From: Pseudovibrio japonicus
GTDB taxonomy: Bacteria; Pseudomonadota; Alphaproteobacteria; Rhizobiales; Stappiaceae
Assembly: GCF_014651595.1 (NCBI RefSeq)
Contig: NZ_BMXE01000002.1
Location: 248,001 to 312,000, forward strand
Length of the DNA stretch: 64,000 nucleotides
Reading direction: 5' to 3'
The position numbers and the translations under genes are program-made. The notes beneath the pieces were generated by a model. It did no database searches, was not told the DNA's origin, and was given only the letters and a program-made list of their open reading frames with translations. Of the stretch, positions 54,029-62,892 are shown piece by piece (position 1 is the stretch's first letter; every line of letters begins with the position of its first letter).

Positions 54029-54227
54029 CTTCTCACCTTATCGCCGGAGTTTGGCGCTAATCCTAAAACTTTTCTTATATAAATACATGAAGGGTTGCCA
54101 AAAAAAAGGCGAGTAAAAACATGGCAAATCTCCATTTTTTTCGTAAAATCTACTTCACGGGTTAGTGACCCGCGCTTTATTTGGGAGTGTTTCTCCCCGT
54201 AGTTTTCGCAGGACAACAGGTTTGTAG

Positions 54228-54800
54228 ATGCTTCCTCTCGCAGTGCCCACACCGCCCGCCAAGTTGCTGAAAAAGACCCAAAAGACCCTGTTTGTACGAC
54301 ATACAGGTGATGAGCCTCACTCCGGTACGCTCACATTGGGGGCAGTAACATTTGCGTGTGCGCTTGGACGATCGGGTTTGACGTATACAAAGCGCGAAGG
54401 AGACGGCGCGACGCCAATTGGGTGCTTTGAGCTGCTGAATGTGTACTACCGCGCGGATCGCGGGTCCTGTCCGGTGACGTATTTGCCCGTTTCCCCGCTC
54501 TCTCCGAGGGATGGGTGGTGTGATTCTTCTGAGGACCCGCTTTATAACCGGCCCGTGGATCTGCCCTTTGCACGCAGCCATGAGGAGCTGTGGCGAGAGG
54601 ATCGCCTCTATGACATTCTCGTGGTGCTGAATTATAATATGTACCCGCGGGTTCCGGAGGAAGGCAGTGCGATCTTCTTTCATGTGGCGCGTGAGGGCTT
54701 CTTGCCGACGGAAGGCTGTGTCGCCGTTTACCCGGAAGTGATGCGTGCTATTTTGAAAGAAATGGCACCCGGCGATGTGATGGAAGTCTGTGCGCATTAG
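54228..54800 (+). CDS. L,D-transpeptidase (YkuD-domain) protein
   Basis: A 190-residue YkuD-type protein; these crosslink peptidoglycan or attach proteins to it. The catalytic motif is FFHVAREGFLPTEGCVAV (His, then Gly-Cys, about 147-164). REGDGATPIGCFEL matches the family N-terminal part. No clear signal peptide is seen, so export is uncertain. The start at 54228 is likely, with weak ribosome-binding site. Divergent from the OmpR-type regulator. Confidence 0.85.
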   Translation: MLPLAVPTPPAKLLKKTQKTLFVRHTGDEPHSGTLTLGAVTFACALGRSGLTYTKREGDGATPIGCFELLNVYYRADRGSCPVTYLPVSPLSPRDGWCDSSEDPLYNRPVDLPFARSHEELWREDRLYDILVVLNYNMYPRVPEEGSAIFFHVAREGFLPTEGCVAVYPEVMRAILKEMAPGDVMEVCAH

Positions 54801-54952
54801 TGCATAACGGGAGAATTCGATCAGGGACACTTTAACGTGGGCCACTCAAACGGCTCAGCCAAGGAAATTGCCTGCATTTTCCCTAGTAATCTATAATAAT
54901 TTACTCCATATAGTGCCTTCTTGACGGTTTACGTACGAACGGAAGCAAGCTC

Positions 54953-55858
54953 ATGGCGGATACGCTGGTTCCCTTTTTGAAAATGAATGGTCTTGGTAAT
55001 GATTTCGTGGTGTTTGACAGCCGCGAGAAGAAGGTTGCCTTAACCCCAGAGCAGATTGCCTCTATCGGGGACCGTGAAAAGGGCGTGGGCTTTGACCAGA
55101 TGATCACGGTCGAGCCTGCAAGTTCCAGCGCTTATGCGTTTATGCGCATTCATAACCGAGACGGCAGCGAAGTGGATGCTTGCGGCAACGCAACGCGCTG
55201 CATTGGTCGCCTGCTTATGCATGAAGCAGGTACGCAGAGTGTTCCTATTCAGACCAACGCCGGTTTGTTGATTGCGCACGCATCTGATACCGAGACGCTT
55301 GTGAGCGTTGATATGGGTATACCCCGTTTTGAGTGGGATCAGATCCCACTTGCAGAAGAGTTTGCTGACACCCGTGCGATTGAGTTGCAGGTCGGACCGA
55401 TTGATGCGCCGGTGCTGCACTCACCAAGTGTTGTGAACGTTGGTAATCCGCATGCGATTTTCTGGGTGGATGATATTGAAGCCTACGACCTTGAGCGATT
55501 TGGACCATTGCTTGAGTGTCACCCAATATTCCCTGAAAAGGCGAATATCTCTCTTGCTCAGGTCATTGGCGAAAACGAGATCCGCCTGAAGGTCTGGGAA
55601 CGCGGTGTTGGCTTGACGCGAGCCTGTGGCACAGCTGCCTGTGCAACAGGTGTTGCTGCAGCACGAACTGGCCGGAGCGCCCGCAAGTGCACCGTCCATC
55701 TGCCGGGAGGACCGCTGGACATTGAGTGGCGTGAGGACAACGACCACATCATTATGACCGGCGAAACCACGATTGAATTTGAGGGAGAGCTCGATCTCGA
55801 CACCCTCACCTACACAAAGACCGCTTCGGGGGACGCGGCAATGGAGCCTACGAAGTGA
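54953..55858 (+). CDS. dapF: diaminopimelate epimerase
   Basis: Converts LL- to meso-diaminopimelate for lysine and peptidoglycan. The 301-residue protein has FLKMNGLGNDFVVFD (about 8-22). The catalytic cysteine pair lies in DACGNATRC (C77) and TRACGTAACATG (about 220). Its stop overlaps the mtaB start (GTGA). dapF-mtaB-ftsY is a frequent alphaproteobacterial order. Confidence 0.97.
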   Translation: MADTLVPFLKMNGLGNDFVVFDSREKKVALTPEQIASIGDREKGVGFDQMITVEPASSSAYAFMRIHNRDGSEVDACGNATRCIGRLLMHEAGTQSVPIQTNAGLLIAHASDTETLVSVDMGIPRFEWDQIPLAEEFADTRAIELQVGPIDAPVLHSPSVVNVGNPHAIFWVDDIEAYDLERFGPLLECHPIFPEKANISLAQVIGENEIRLKVWERGVGLTRACGTAACATGVAAARTGRSARKCTVHLPGGPLDIEWREDNDHIIMTGETTIEFEGELDLDTLTYTKTASGDAAMEPTK

Positions 55859-57123
55859 GCATTGATGTTGTGACATTCGGCTGCCGACTGAATGCATACG
55901 AGTCGGAAGTGATGAAGCGCGAAGCAGAGGCTGCCGGCCTTAAGGATGCCGTGCTGATCAACACATGTGCCGTAACCAATGAAGCTGTCCGCCAAGCACG
56001 ACAGACCATCCGCAAGACCCGCCGCGAAAACCCTGATGCGCGTATTATCGTAACGGGCTGTGCAGCGCAGACGGAATCTGAAACGTTTGCTGAAATGGGC
56101 GAAGTGGATCTTGTTCTCGGTAATTCTGAAAAGCTGGAGCGCGCCTCTTATAGCCGTGTCGCCCAGTTTGGCATTGAAGAAACTGAAAAGGTCCGCGTTA
56201 ACGACATCATGAGCGTGCGCGAGACTGCGGGCCATCTGATTGATGGACTGGAAGGGCGCTCCCGCGCGTTTGTTCAGGTCCAGAACGGTTGTGACCACCG
56301 CTGCACCTTCTGCATTATCCCTTATGGCCGCGGGAATTCACGTTCTGTGCCGATGGGCGTGGTGATTGACCAGATCAAGCGCCTTGTCGACAATGGTTAT
56401 GGCGAGATTGTTCTGACCGGCGTTGATATCACCTCCTATGGCGCTGATCTGCCAGGAACCCCGAAGCTTGGAACCCTGTGCTCCAAGATTTTGAAGATGG
56501 TTCCCGACCTCAAGCGCCTGCGCCTTTCTTCTATCGACAGCATTGAAGCTGATGAAGAGCTGATGGACGTAATCGCACACGATCATCGTCTGATGTCGCA
56601 TCTGCACCTGTCTTTGCAGGCAGGTGACAACATGATCCTGAAGCGTATGAAGCGCCGCCACTCCCGTGAAGACACGATCCAGTTTTGCGAGGACGTTCGT
56701 AAGATGCGTCCTGATGTGGTGTTTGGCGCCGACATCATTGCCGGATTCCCGACCGAGACCGACGAGATGTTTGAAAACACCCTGCGTATCGTTGATGAAT
56801 GCGGTCTGACACATCTGCATGTGTTCCCGTTCTCTCCGCGTCCTGGCACCCCGGCGGCCCGTATGCCGCAGCTTGATCGTAAGATCATCAAGGAGCGCGC
56901 TGCGCGGCTTCGTGTCAAGGGACAGGAAGCTTTGCTTGCGCATCTGCGCGCCGAAGTTGGCAAGACGCGCGAGGTCCTGATTGAGCGTGAAGGGCTGGGC
57001 CGGACCGAGCAATTTACGCAGGTTGAACTGGATGCAAATACCGCCGGAAGCCTTGTCTCCGCACGCATAACAGGGCATACCGAAAGACATCTGATTGCCG
57101 AACCAATTGGTAAAGCAGCTTAA
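55855..57123 (+). CDS. mtaB: tRNA threonylcarbamoyladenosine methylthiotransferase
   Basis: A radical-SAM methylthiotransferase that modifies t6A37 in tRNA. The 422-residue protein has an N-terminal UPF0004 domain (VVTFGCRLNAYES, INTCAVTNEA, VTGCAAQTE) with three cluster cysteines. The radical SAM site is NGCDHRCTFCIIPYGRGNSR (about 143-162). A TRAM-like end follows. The GTG start at 55855 overlaps dapF by four bases. Confidence 0.94.
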   Translation: MSIDVVTFGCRLNAYESEVMKREAEAAGLKDAVLINTCAVTNEAVRQARQTIRKTRRENPDARIIVTGCAAQTESETFAEMGEVDLVLGNSEKLERASYSRVAQFGIEETEKVRVNDIMSVRETAGHLIDGLEGRSRAFVQVQNGCDHRCTFCIIPYGRGNSRSVPMGVVIDQIKRLVDNGYGEIVLTGVDITSYGADLPGTPKLGTLCSKILKMVPDLKRLRLSSIDSIEADEELMDVIAHDHRLMSHLHLSLQAGDNMILKRMKRRHSREDTIQFCEDVRKMRPDVVFGADIIAGFPTETDEMFENTLRIVDECGLTHLHVFPFSPRPGTPAARMPQLDRKIIKERAARLRVKGQEALLAHLRAEVGKTREVLIEREGLGRTEQFTQVELDANTAGSLVSARITGHTERHLIAEPIGKAA

Positions 57124-57153
57124 GCTTATACATTTCAAAGGTATCATTCCAGA

Positions 57154-58707
57154 ATGAGTGAAAAGAAGCGCGGTTTTTTCAGTCGCCTGTTTGGTGGCTC
57201 CTCAGAAGAAACAAAGGACGAGCAGGAGCAAAAAGCACCTGAAAGTGCGGAGCTGCGCGAGTCACTTGAGAACCTCCAGTCCGTTCCGCTTGACCCTGTC
57301 GAAGGCCTTGAAGAAACAGCTGAATCCATTGCAGATGAAACTCTTGATCTGGAGAATCCAGAGGTCCCCACGGCGACCGAAGAGGAAGCTTCTGAAAAGC
57401 CTCACAATTTGAGTGAGGCAGAGACGAAAGCGCTCGAAGAAACTGCTTATCTGGATACCGACGATCTGGCTGAGGATATTGCCGATGGACGACCCGTTGT
57501 CACGCCTGAGAGCCCTGAAGCATCTGGCACACCGCAAGCAACTGAAGAAGACAGAAGCGCTGAAAGTGTTCGAGACGACGGAACATCCGGAGCAACTGGC
57601 GAAACTCAAGAAGCTGAAGAAGTTGAAGAAACTCGAGAAGATCGAGAGATACAGCAAACTGAGGAAACTGGAGAGGCTCAACAGGCCGAAGAAGCCGGAG
57701 GACCTCAAGAAGTTGAGGAAGTTGGAGAAGCTGGAGAAACACAGCGAGTTGAGGAGTCTGGAGAAGATACTCCGGTAAAGAAGAGCTGGTTCCAGCGTCT
57801 TAAGGCCGGTTTGTCGCGCTCTTCCAGCGCGCTGACTGAGGGCATCAGCTCCATCTTCACCAAGCGGAAGCTGGATGCGGACACGCTTGAAGAACTGGAA
57901 GATATTCTCATTCAGGCCGATCTTGGCATCGATACAGCCATTGCAATTACCGACCGTGTTTCTGACGGGCGTTACGACAAGGAAATCTCCGGCGAGGAAG
58001 TGCGTACTATCCTTGCAGAGGAGATCGAGAAAGTCCTTGAGCCTGTTGCCAAGCCGCTGGATCTGAATACCGAACACAAGCCGCACATCGTGCTGATGGT
58101 GGGTGTAAACGGTACAGGCAAAACCACCACAATCGGCAAGCTGTCTTCTTTGCTTCATGCACAGGGCAAGAAGGTTATGCTTGCAGCGGGTGACACATTC
58201 CGCGCCGCAGCCGTTGAGCAGCTGAAGGTTTGGGGTGAGCGCACAGGTGCTGAAGTGGTTGCGCGCGATACCGGTGCCGATGCTGCTGGCCTAGCTTATG
58301 ATGCAGTTGATACCGCTCTCAGCAATGGTACGGATGTGCTTTTGATCGACACCGCCGGGCGCCTGCAGAACAGAGCTGAGCTGATGGATGAGCTTGAGAA
58401 GATCATCCGCGTGATCCGCAAGCGTGTTCCTGATGCGCCGCACACCACCTTGCTGACCCTTGATGCGACCACCGGACAGAACGCGCTGTCCCAGGTGGAC
58501 ATCTTCGGAAAAGTTGCTGGTGTGAACGGTCTTGTCATGACCAAGCTGGACGGCACGGCTCGCGGCGGCATTCTGGTGGCCATCGCCCGCAAATACGGTC
58601 TGCCCGTGCACTTTATCGGCGTTGGTGAAGGCGTTGAGGACCTTGAACCGTTTTCAGCCAAAGAATTTGCTTCTGCCATTGCTGGCAAGGAACATGAGCT
58701 GGATTAA
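57154..58707 (+). CDS. ftsY: signal recognition particle receptor FtsY
   Basis: The receptor for SRP, docking Ffh/4.5S RNA (ffs at 19820) to the translocon. The 517-residue product has a long acidic N-domain (about 1-205), then the N-G GTPase: VGVNGTGKTTTIGKL (about 316-330), DTFRAAAVEQL, DTAGRLQNR and TKLDGTARGG. The stretch encoded at 57595-57775 is a repetitive Glu/Thr/Gln-rich run (units such as EETGEAQQAEEAG). The C-terminal domain is normal. Confidence 0.97.
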   Translation: MSEKKRGFFSRLFGGSSEETKDEQEQKAPESAELRESLENLQSVPLDPVEGLEETAESIADETLDLENPEVPTATEEEASEKPHNLSEAETKALEETAYLDTDDLAEDIADGRPVVTPESPEASGTPQATEEDRSAESVRDDGTSGATGETQEAEEVEETREDREIQQTEETGEAQQAEEAGGPQEVEEVGEAGETQRVEESGEDTPVKKSWFQRLKAGLSRSSSALTEGISSIFTKRKLDADTLEELEDILIQADLGIDTAIAITDRVSDGRYDKEISGEEVRTILAEEIEKVLEPVAKPLDLNTEHKPHIVLMVGVNGTGKTTTIGKLSSLLHAQGKKVMLAAGDTFRAAAVEQLKVWGERTGAEVVARDTGADAAGLAYDAVDTALSNGTDVLLIDTAGRLQNRAELMDELEKIIRVIRKRVPDAPHTTLLTLDATTGQNALSQVDIFGKVAGVNGLVMTKLDGTARGGILVAIARKYGLPVHFIGVGEGVEDLEPFSAKEFASAIAGKEHELD

Positions 58708-58727
58708 GACAGCCCTAAGAATCAGGG

Positions 58728-58744
58728 AAGGCGCGTGTCGCCTT
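58728..58744 (+). terminator. weak hairpin after ftsY
   Basis: AAGGCG/CGCCTT forms a 6-bp stem with a five-base loop, extended by imperfect pairs, about 20 bases after the stop. C/T-rich but no T-run follows. Confidence 0.35.
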
Positions 58745-58854
58745 TCCGCTCCTCCCCTCCTCTTCGGTAGTTTCTATAGGTTCACTGGACAGGCCCGGGC
58801 GATCAGGTAGACTGGATTTTTAAATTTCCAGCCCATCGTTTAGCGAGCCCCTCC

Positions 58855-59466
58855 ATGACATTTGAGTATTTGCTGACTTCCTTCGTTGTTATTCTGCTGC
58901 CCGGCACCGGTGTGCTTTACACAATTGCGATTGGGCTTGGGAAAGGATTAAAGCCGAGTGTGGCGGCTGCGTTTGGCTGTACGCTGGGAATTGTTCCCGC
59001 CGCACTGGCGAGCATCATTGGTGTGGCCGCAATCTTTCACAGCAGCGCCCTCGCCTTTCAGGTCCTCAAATATCTTGGTGTTGCTTACCTGCTTTACATG
59101 TCATGGAGCATTCTACGCAGCGGTGGAGCGCTGGAAGTGAGCGGTGAGAAGCGTGAGAGAACGCTGTCTCGCACCGCACTGGATGGCATCTTGCTCAATG
59201 TGCTGAACCCGAAGCTTTCCTTGTTCTTCCTCGCGTTTCTGCCTCAGTTTGTCTCCCTAGACAGCGGGAATGCGACTTCCGCGCTGCTCTTACACGCGTT
59301 CATCTTTATGGTGCTCACCTTCATCGTCTTCGTCGGGTATGGTGCCATGGCGTCTTTGGCGCGCGATTATGTGATCAACCGCCCAAATGTTATGGCTTGG
59401 CTTAAGCGAGGATTTGCAGCTACGTTTGGCGCTCTTGGTGTCAAACTGGCGCTTTCCGATAGCTGA
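58855..59466 (+). CDS. LysE-family amino-acid transporter
   Basis: A 203-residue six-span protein. SFVVILLPGTGVLYTIAIGL and GILLNVLNPKLSLFFLAFLPQF are the LysE/RhtB signature segments. It lies downstream of ftsY, followed by an ICMT-like gene at 44 bases. The substrate is unknown; it is distinct from the LysE gene at 51579-52202. Confidence 0.85.
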   Translation: MTFEYLLTSFVVILLPGTGVLYTIAIGLGKGLKPSVAAAFGCTLGIVPAALASIIGVAAIFHSSALAFQVLKYLGVAYLLYMSWSILRSGGALEVSGEKRERTLSRTALDGILLNVLNPKLSLFFLAFLPQFVSLDSGNATSALLLHAFIFMVLTFIVFVGYGAMASLARDYVINRPNVMAWLKRGFAATFGALGVKLALSDS

Positions 59467-59510
59467 TCAGCGCAAACGCAATTCTGGAAAAAGCTTGCAA
59501 TGGGGACGCA

Positions 59511-59972
59511 ATGGAGAAATTGAAACTCAGGGTTCCACCGCCTTTGGTGTTCGTTGGCTTTGCAGTCCTCATGTGGCTCGTTGCTCTGGTCTTACCAGGT
59601 AACGTCGATCTGCACGGCACAGAAACTGCCTTTCTTGTCATCGGCCTTGGAGCGGGTGGATATTTTTCTTTTACCGGGTTCTTCGAATTTCGCAGAGCGC
59701 GCACAACAATAAACCCATTTCACCCTGAAGAAACGACAGCACTCGTTTCTGGCGGGATCTATTCCAAGACACGCAATCCCATGTATCTGGGTTTGCAAAT
59801 CATCCTGCTTGGCTGGGCGATCTTTCTGGGCAACCTGTTCGCCATCCCGGTTGCTTTGGGCTTCGCCGCTTATATTACCGAGTTCCAGATCAAGCCTGAA
59901 GAGGAGATTCTGGAAGAGAACTTCGGTAAGGAATTCCTTGCCTATAAGGCCCGTGTGCGCCGCTGGATCTAG
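59511..59972 (+). CDS. isoprenylcysteine carboxyl-methyltransferase-like (ICMT/PEMT) membrane protein
   Basis: A 153-residue protein with about four spans. The C-terminal SAM-binding part holds LVSGGIYSKTRNPMYLGLQI (about 80-99) and EEEILEENFGKEFLAYKARVRRW, the pattern of ICMT-family bacterial methyltransferases. The substrate is unknown. It ends near a strong hairpin and may share a transcript with the LysE-type gene. Confidence 0.8.
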   Translation: MEKLKLRVPPPLVFVGFAVLMWLVALVLPGNVDLHGTETAFLVIGLGAGGYFSFTGFFEFRRARTTINPFHPEETTALVSGGIYSKTRNPMYLGLQIILLGWAIFLGNLFAIPVALGFAAYITEFQIKPEEEILEENFGKEFLAYKARVRRWI

Positions 59973-59977
59973 AGTAG

Positions 59978-60003
59978 ACCATGGCCGTGTCTCCGGCCAT
60001 GGT
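59978..60003. terminator. 10-bp hairpin between the ICMT-like gene and yejF
   Basis: ACCATGGCCG/CGGCCATGGT pairs perfectly with a six-base loop, between convergent genes. It is followed by GTTAAAT on the right, so it is terminator-like without a strong T-tract. Confidence 0.55.
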
Positions 60004-60052
60004 GTTAAATCGCCTTGATGCCTTGCACAGCAACAACTGCAAGCTCAGCCCA

Positions 60053-61684
60053 TTAGGTGCTGATGACCCCTTCAATTGCTTCCAGACGGAATGCGGCAGC
60101 CATCAGGGCTTTGGTGTATTCTGTTCTTGGATTATCGAAGACTTCATCTGAGGTTCCCGCCTCCATCACCTTGCCGTGCTGCATGACCACAACATCATTG
60201 GCGAGGGCACGGACGACCTTGAGGTCGTGCGAGATGAACAGATAGGCCAAACCGTGTGCGGTTTGCAGGTCTCGGAGCAAGTCGACGACCTGTGCCTGTA
60301 CGCTCATATCGAGCGCTGAGGTTGGCTCATCCAGCATCACAAACTTTGGCTCCAGCACCATGGCCCGTGCAATGGAGATACGCTGGCGCTGTCCGCCTGA
60401 GAACTCGTGCGGGTAACGGAACCGCGTCGCGGCATCCAGACCCACCTCCTCAAGCGCGGCGGCGACCTTGGCTTCCCGCTCCTTAGTGGAAAGGTCAGGC
60501 ATATGGATCTTAAGGCCCTCCCCAACAATGTCGGCGACCGACATGCGGGGTGACAGGGAACCGAACGGGTCCTGAAACACGATCTGCATGTCCCGGCGAA
60601 GGGGGCGCATCTGCTTCCAGGAGTTTGCCTGAATGTCAGCGCCATCAAAGCTGATCCGGCCTGTCGAGGAAATCATCCGCAGGATTGCAAGGCCCAGCGT
60701 GGTCTTTCCCGAGCCGCTTTCACCGACGATACCCAGCGTCTGGCCAGCACGGACAGTGACATCAATTCCATCGACCGCCTTGATGTGGCTCACCGTTCTG
60801 CGCAGGAAGCCCCTTTTGACGGGGAACCAGACTTTGAGGTCTTTTGCCTCGACGATAATCGGCTGTCGGGAATCGCTTTGCGGCGGATTTCCTTTAGGCT
60901 CAGCTGCCAACAGGTGCTGGGTGTATGCATGCTGTGGGCGTTCGAAGATGTCTTCTGTGTCACCCTGCTCAACGATCTTGCCCTGTGTCATCACACAGAC
61001 ACGGTCAGAAATGCGGCGCACGATGCCGAGGTCGTGGGTGATGAAGAGCATGGCCATGCCCGTGCTCTTCTGCAGGTCTTTCAGCAGTTGCAGGATTTGC
61101 GCCTGAACCGTTACATCCAGCGCAGTTGTGGGTTCATCCGCGATCAGCAGGTCTGGTTCATTTGCCAGCGCCATGGCGATCATGACACGTTGGCGTTGGC
61201 CGCCCGACAGCTGGTGCGGGTATGAATTCAGGCGTTCTTCCGGATCGGGAATGCCAACCTGATCAAGCAACTCCAGCACGCGCTTTCTGGCGTTGGTTTC
61301 ACCCAGACCACGGTGGATCTTCAGAACCTCCGCGACCTGCCGTTCAATCGTGTGTAGCGGGTTCAGGGAGCTCATTGGCTCCTGAAAGATCATTGAGATC
61401 TTGTTGCCGCGCACCTGTCGCATTTCGCTCTCAGTCGCGCCTATCAGGTCTTCCCCCTGATAGACAACCTTGCCAGAGGGGTGACTTGCGGCAGGGTATG
61501 GCAGGAGCTTGAGCACGGAAAGGGCTGTAACTGACTTGCCCGAGCCACTCTCTCCGACCAATGCGACTGTCTCGCCCTTCCTGATATTGAAGGAGATCCG
61601 GTCAACGGCATGATTGTCCTTTTCTCCCTGACGGAAGGCGACGGACAGGTCCTCAACAGAGAGGAGCGTTTGATTATTGGTCAT
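60053..61684 (-). CDS. yejF: oligopeptide/microcin C ABC transporter ATP-binding protein
   Basis: The 543-residue duplicated ATPase powers YejB/YejE import. The first half has [16 protein letters not shown] (Walker A), [15 protein letters not shown] and [16 protein letters not shown]. The second has [32 protein letters not shown] and [16 protein letters not shown]. Fusion of the two ATPase domains is characteristic of YejF. GGGAGGA precedes the ATG. It closes the yejB-yejE-yejF order. Confidence 0.93.
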   Translation of the reverse strand: MTNNQTLLSVEDLSVAFRQGEKDNHAVDRISFNIRKGETVALVGESGSGKSVTALSVLKLLPYPAASHPSGKVVYQGEDLIGATESEMRQVRGNKISMIFQEPMSSLNPLHTIERQVAEVLKIHRGLGETNARKRVLELLDQVGIPDPEERLNSYPHQLSGGQRQRVMIAMALANEPDLLIADEPTTALDVTVQAQILQLLKDLQKSTGMAMLFITHDLGIVRRISDRVCVMTQGKIVEQGDTEDIFERPQHAYTQHLLAAEPKGNPPQSDSRQPIIVEAKDLKVWFPVKRGFLRRTVSHIKAVDGIDVTVRAGQTLGIVGESGSGKTTLGLAILRMISSTGRISFDGADIQANSWKQMRPLRRDMQIVFQDPFGSLSPRMSVADIVGEGLKIHMPDLSTKEREAKVAAALEEVGLDAATRFRYPHEFSGGQRQRISIARAMVLEPKFVMLDEPTSALDMSVQAQVVDLLRDLQTAHGLAYLFISHDLKVVRALANDVVVMQHGKVMEAGTSDEVFDNPRTEYTKALMAAAFRLEAIEGVIST

Positions 61685-61701
61685 TTGCGATCCTCCCTTC
61701 T

Positions 61702-62886
61702 TCAGTTCATCGTCTTGCGTGGATCAAAGGCATCGCGCACGGCTTCACCAATGAAGATCAACAGGCTGAGCATAATGGACAGCACGAGGAAACCTGTGAT
61801 GCCGAGCCAAGGGGCCTGAAGGTTGTTTTTACCCTGCTTGAGCAGCTCACCCAATGACGCAGACCCTGGAGGCAGGCCGAAGCCAAGGAAGTCCAAAGCG
61901 GTCAGGGTTGAGATCGAGCCATTCAGGATGAACGGCATGAATGTGAGCGTTGCGACCATTGCGTTTGGAAGCAGGTGACGGCGCATAATTGTGCCGTTGG
62001 ATACGCCCAGCGCTCGTGCTGCCGAGATGTACTCAAAGTTTCTGCCCCTGAGGAATTCAGCGCGCACCACGCCCACCAAGGCAACCCATGAGAAGGCGAG
62101 CAGGATCGAGAAGAGTATCCAGAATCCGGGCGTGAGCACCGAAGAGATGATCAAGATCAGGTAGAGCGTTGGCATCGCTGTCCAGATTTCAATGAAACGC
62201 TGGAAGCCAAGATCGACCCAACCGCCATAGAAGCCCTGTACTGCACCGGCGCCGATGCCGATGACAGAAGAGGCAAGTGTGAGGGCCAGACCAAAGAGCA
62301 CAGAGATTCTGAAGCCGTAAACAAGACGAGCGAGAACATCACGCCCCTGATCGTCCGTACCAAGCCAGTTCCAGTTGCCGATTGTGCAGTTCGGGTCATT
62401 TACCCCATCTGCATAACGCTCACAGCGCTGCTCCTTGTCCATCATCCAGCTTGGCGGTGCTGGGGCCGGGACGGGAATTTCGTTGTTCACGGTCTGGTAG
62501 GAATAACGAACTGGTGGCCAGATAATCCATCCATTGGCATTGATCTCGTCCTGAATGAACGGATCACGATAGTCCGTTGTTGCCAGAAAGCCACCGAATT
62601 TTTCTTCCGGGTAGTCAACAAAGATCGGAGCGAGCAGTTCCCCCTTATAGGAGACCAGCAGTGGGCGATCATTGGTAAGGAACTCTGCAAACATCGCTAG
62701 AACGAACAGGACCAGAAAAATCCAGAGAGCCCAGTATCCACGCTTATTTGCTCTGAAGTTCTTCCAGCGGCGTTCATTAAGCGGGGAAAGTCTCCTACGC
62801 TTTTCCGGGGGCTGCGTTTGTTCTGGCAGCGGATTGATCGTTTCGTAGCCTTCATCCTTAAGGCGTTTTTCAAGCTGTGTGTCCAT
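61702..62886 (-). CDS. yejE: oligopeptide/microcin C ABC transporter permease YejE
   Basis: A 394-residue permease with about six spans. LSPLNERRWKNFRANKRGYW (about 34-53) is the conserved YejE N-terminus, and NGSISTLTALDFLGFGLPP precedes the GELLKQGKNNLQAPW stretch. The EAA-type ATPase contact loop lies near YISAARALGVSNGTI. GGGAGG sits just upstream, inside the yejB end. Likely pairs with YejB in the inner membrane. Confidence 0.92.
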   Translation of the reverse strand: MDTQLEKRLKDEGYETINPLPEQTQPPEKRRRLSPLNERRWKNFRANKRGYWALWIFLVLFVLAMFAEFLTNDRPLLVSYKGELLAPIFVDYPEEKFGGFLATTDYRDPFIQDEINANGWIIWPPVRYSYQTVNNEIPVPAPAPPSWMMDKEQRCERYADGVNDPNCTIGNWNWLGTDDQGRDVLARLVYGFRISVLFGLALTLASSVIGIGAGAVQGFYGGWVDLGFQRFIEIWTAMPTLYLILIISSVLTPGFWILFSILLAFSWVALVGVVRAEFLRGRNFEYISAARALGVSNGTIMRRHLLPNAMVATLTFMPFILNGSISTLTALDFLGFGLPPGSASLGELLKQGKNNLQAPWLGITGFLVLSIMLSLLIFIGEAVRDAFDPRKTMN

Positions 62887-62892
62887 TGCTCG

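Noticed and set aside
57262-58158. A 298-codon minus-strand frame opposite ftsY
   Set aside because: Reflects the repetitive Glu-rich codons of ftsY read backwards (Phe/Leu/Ser-rich); no family.
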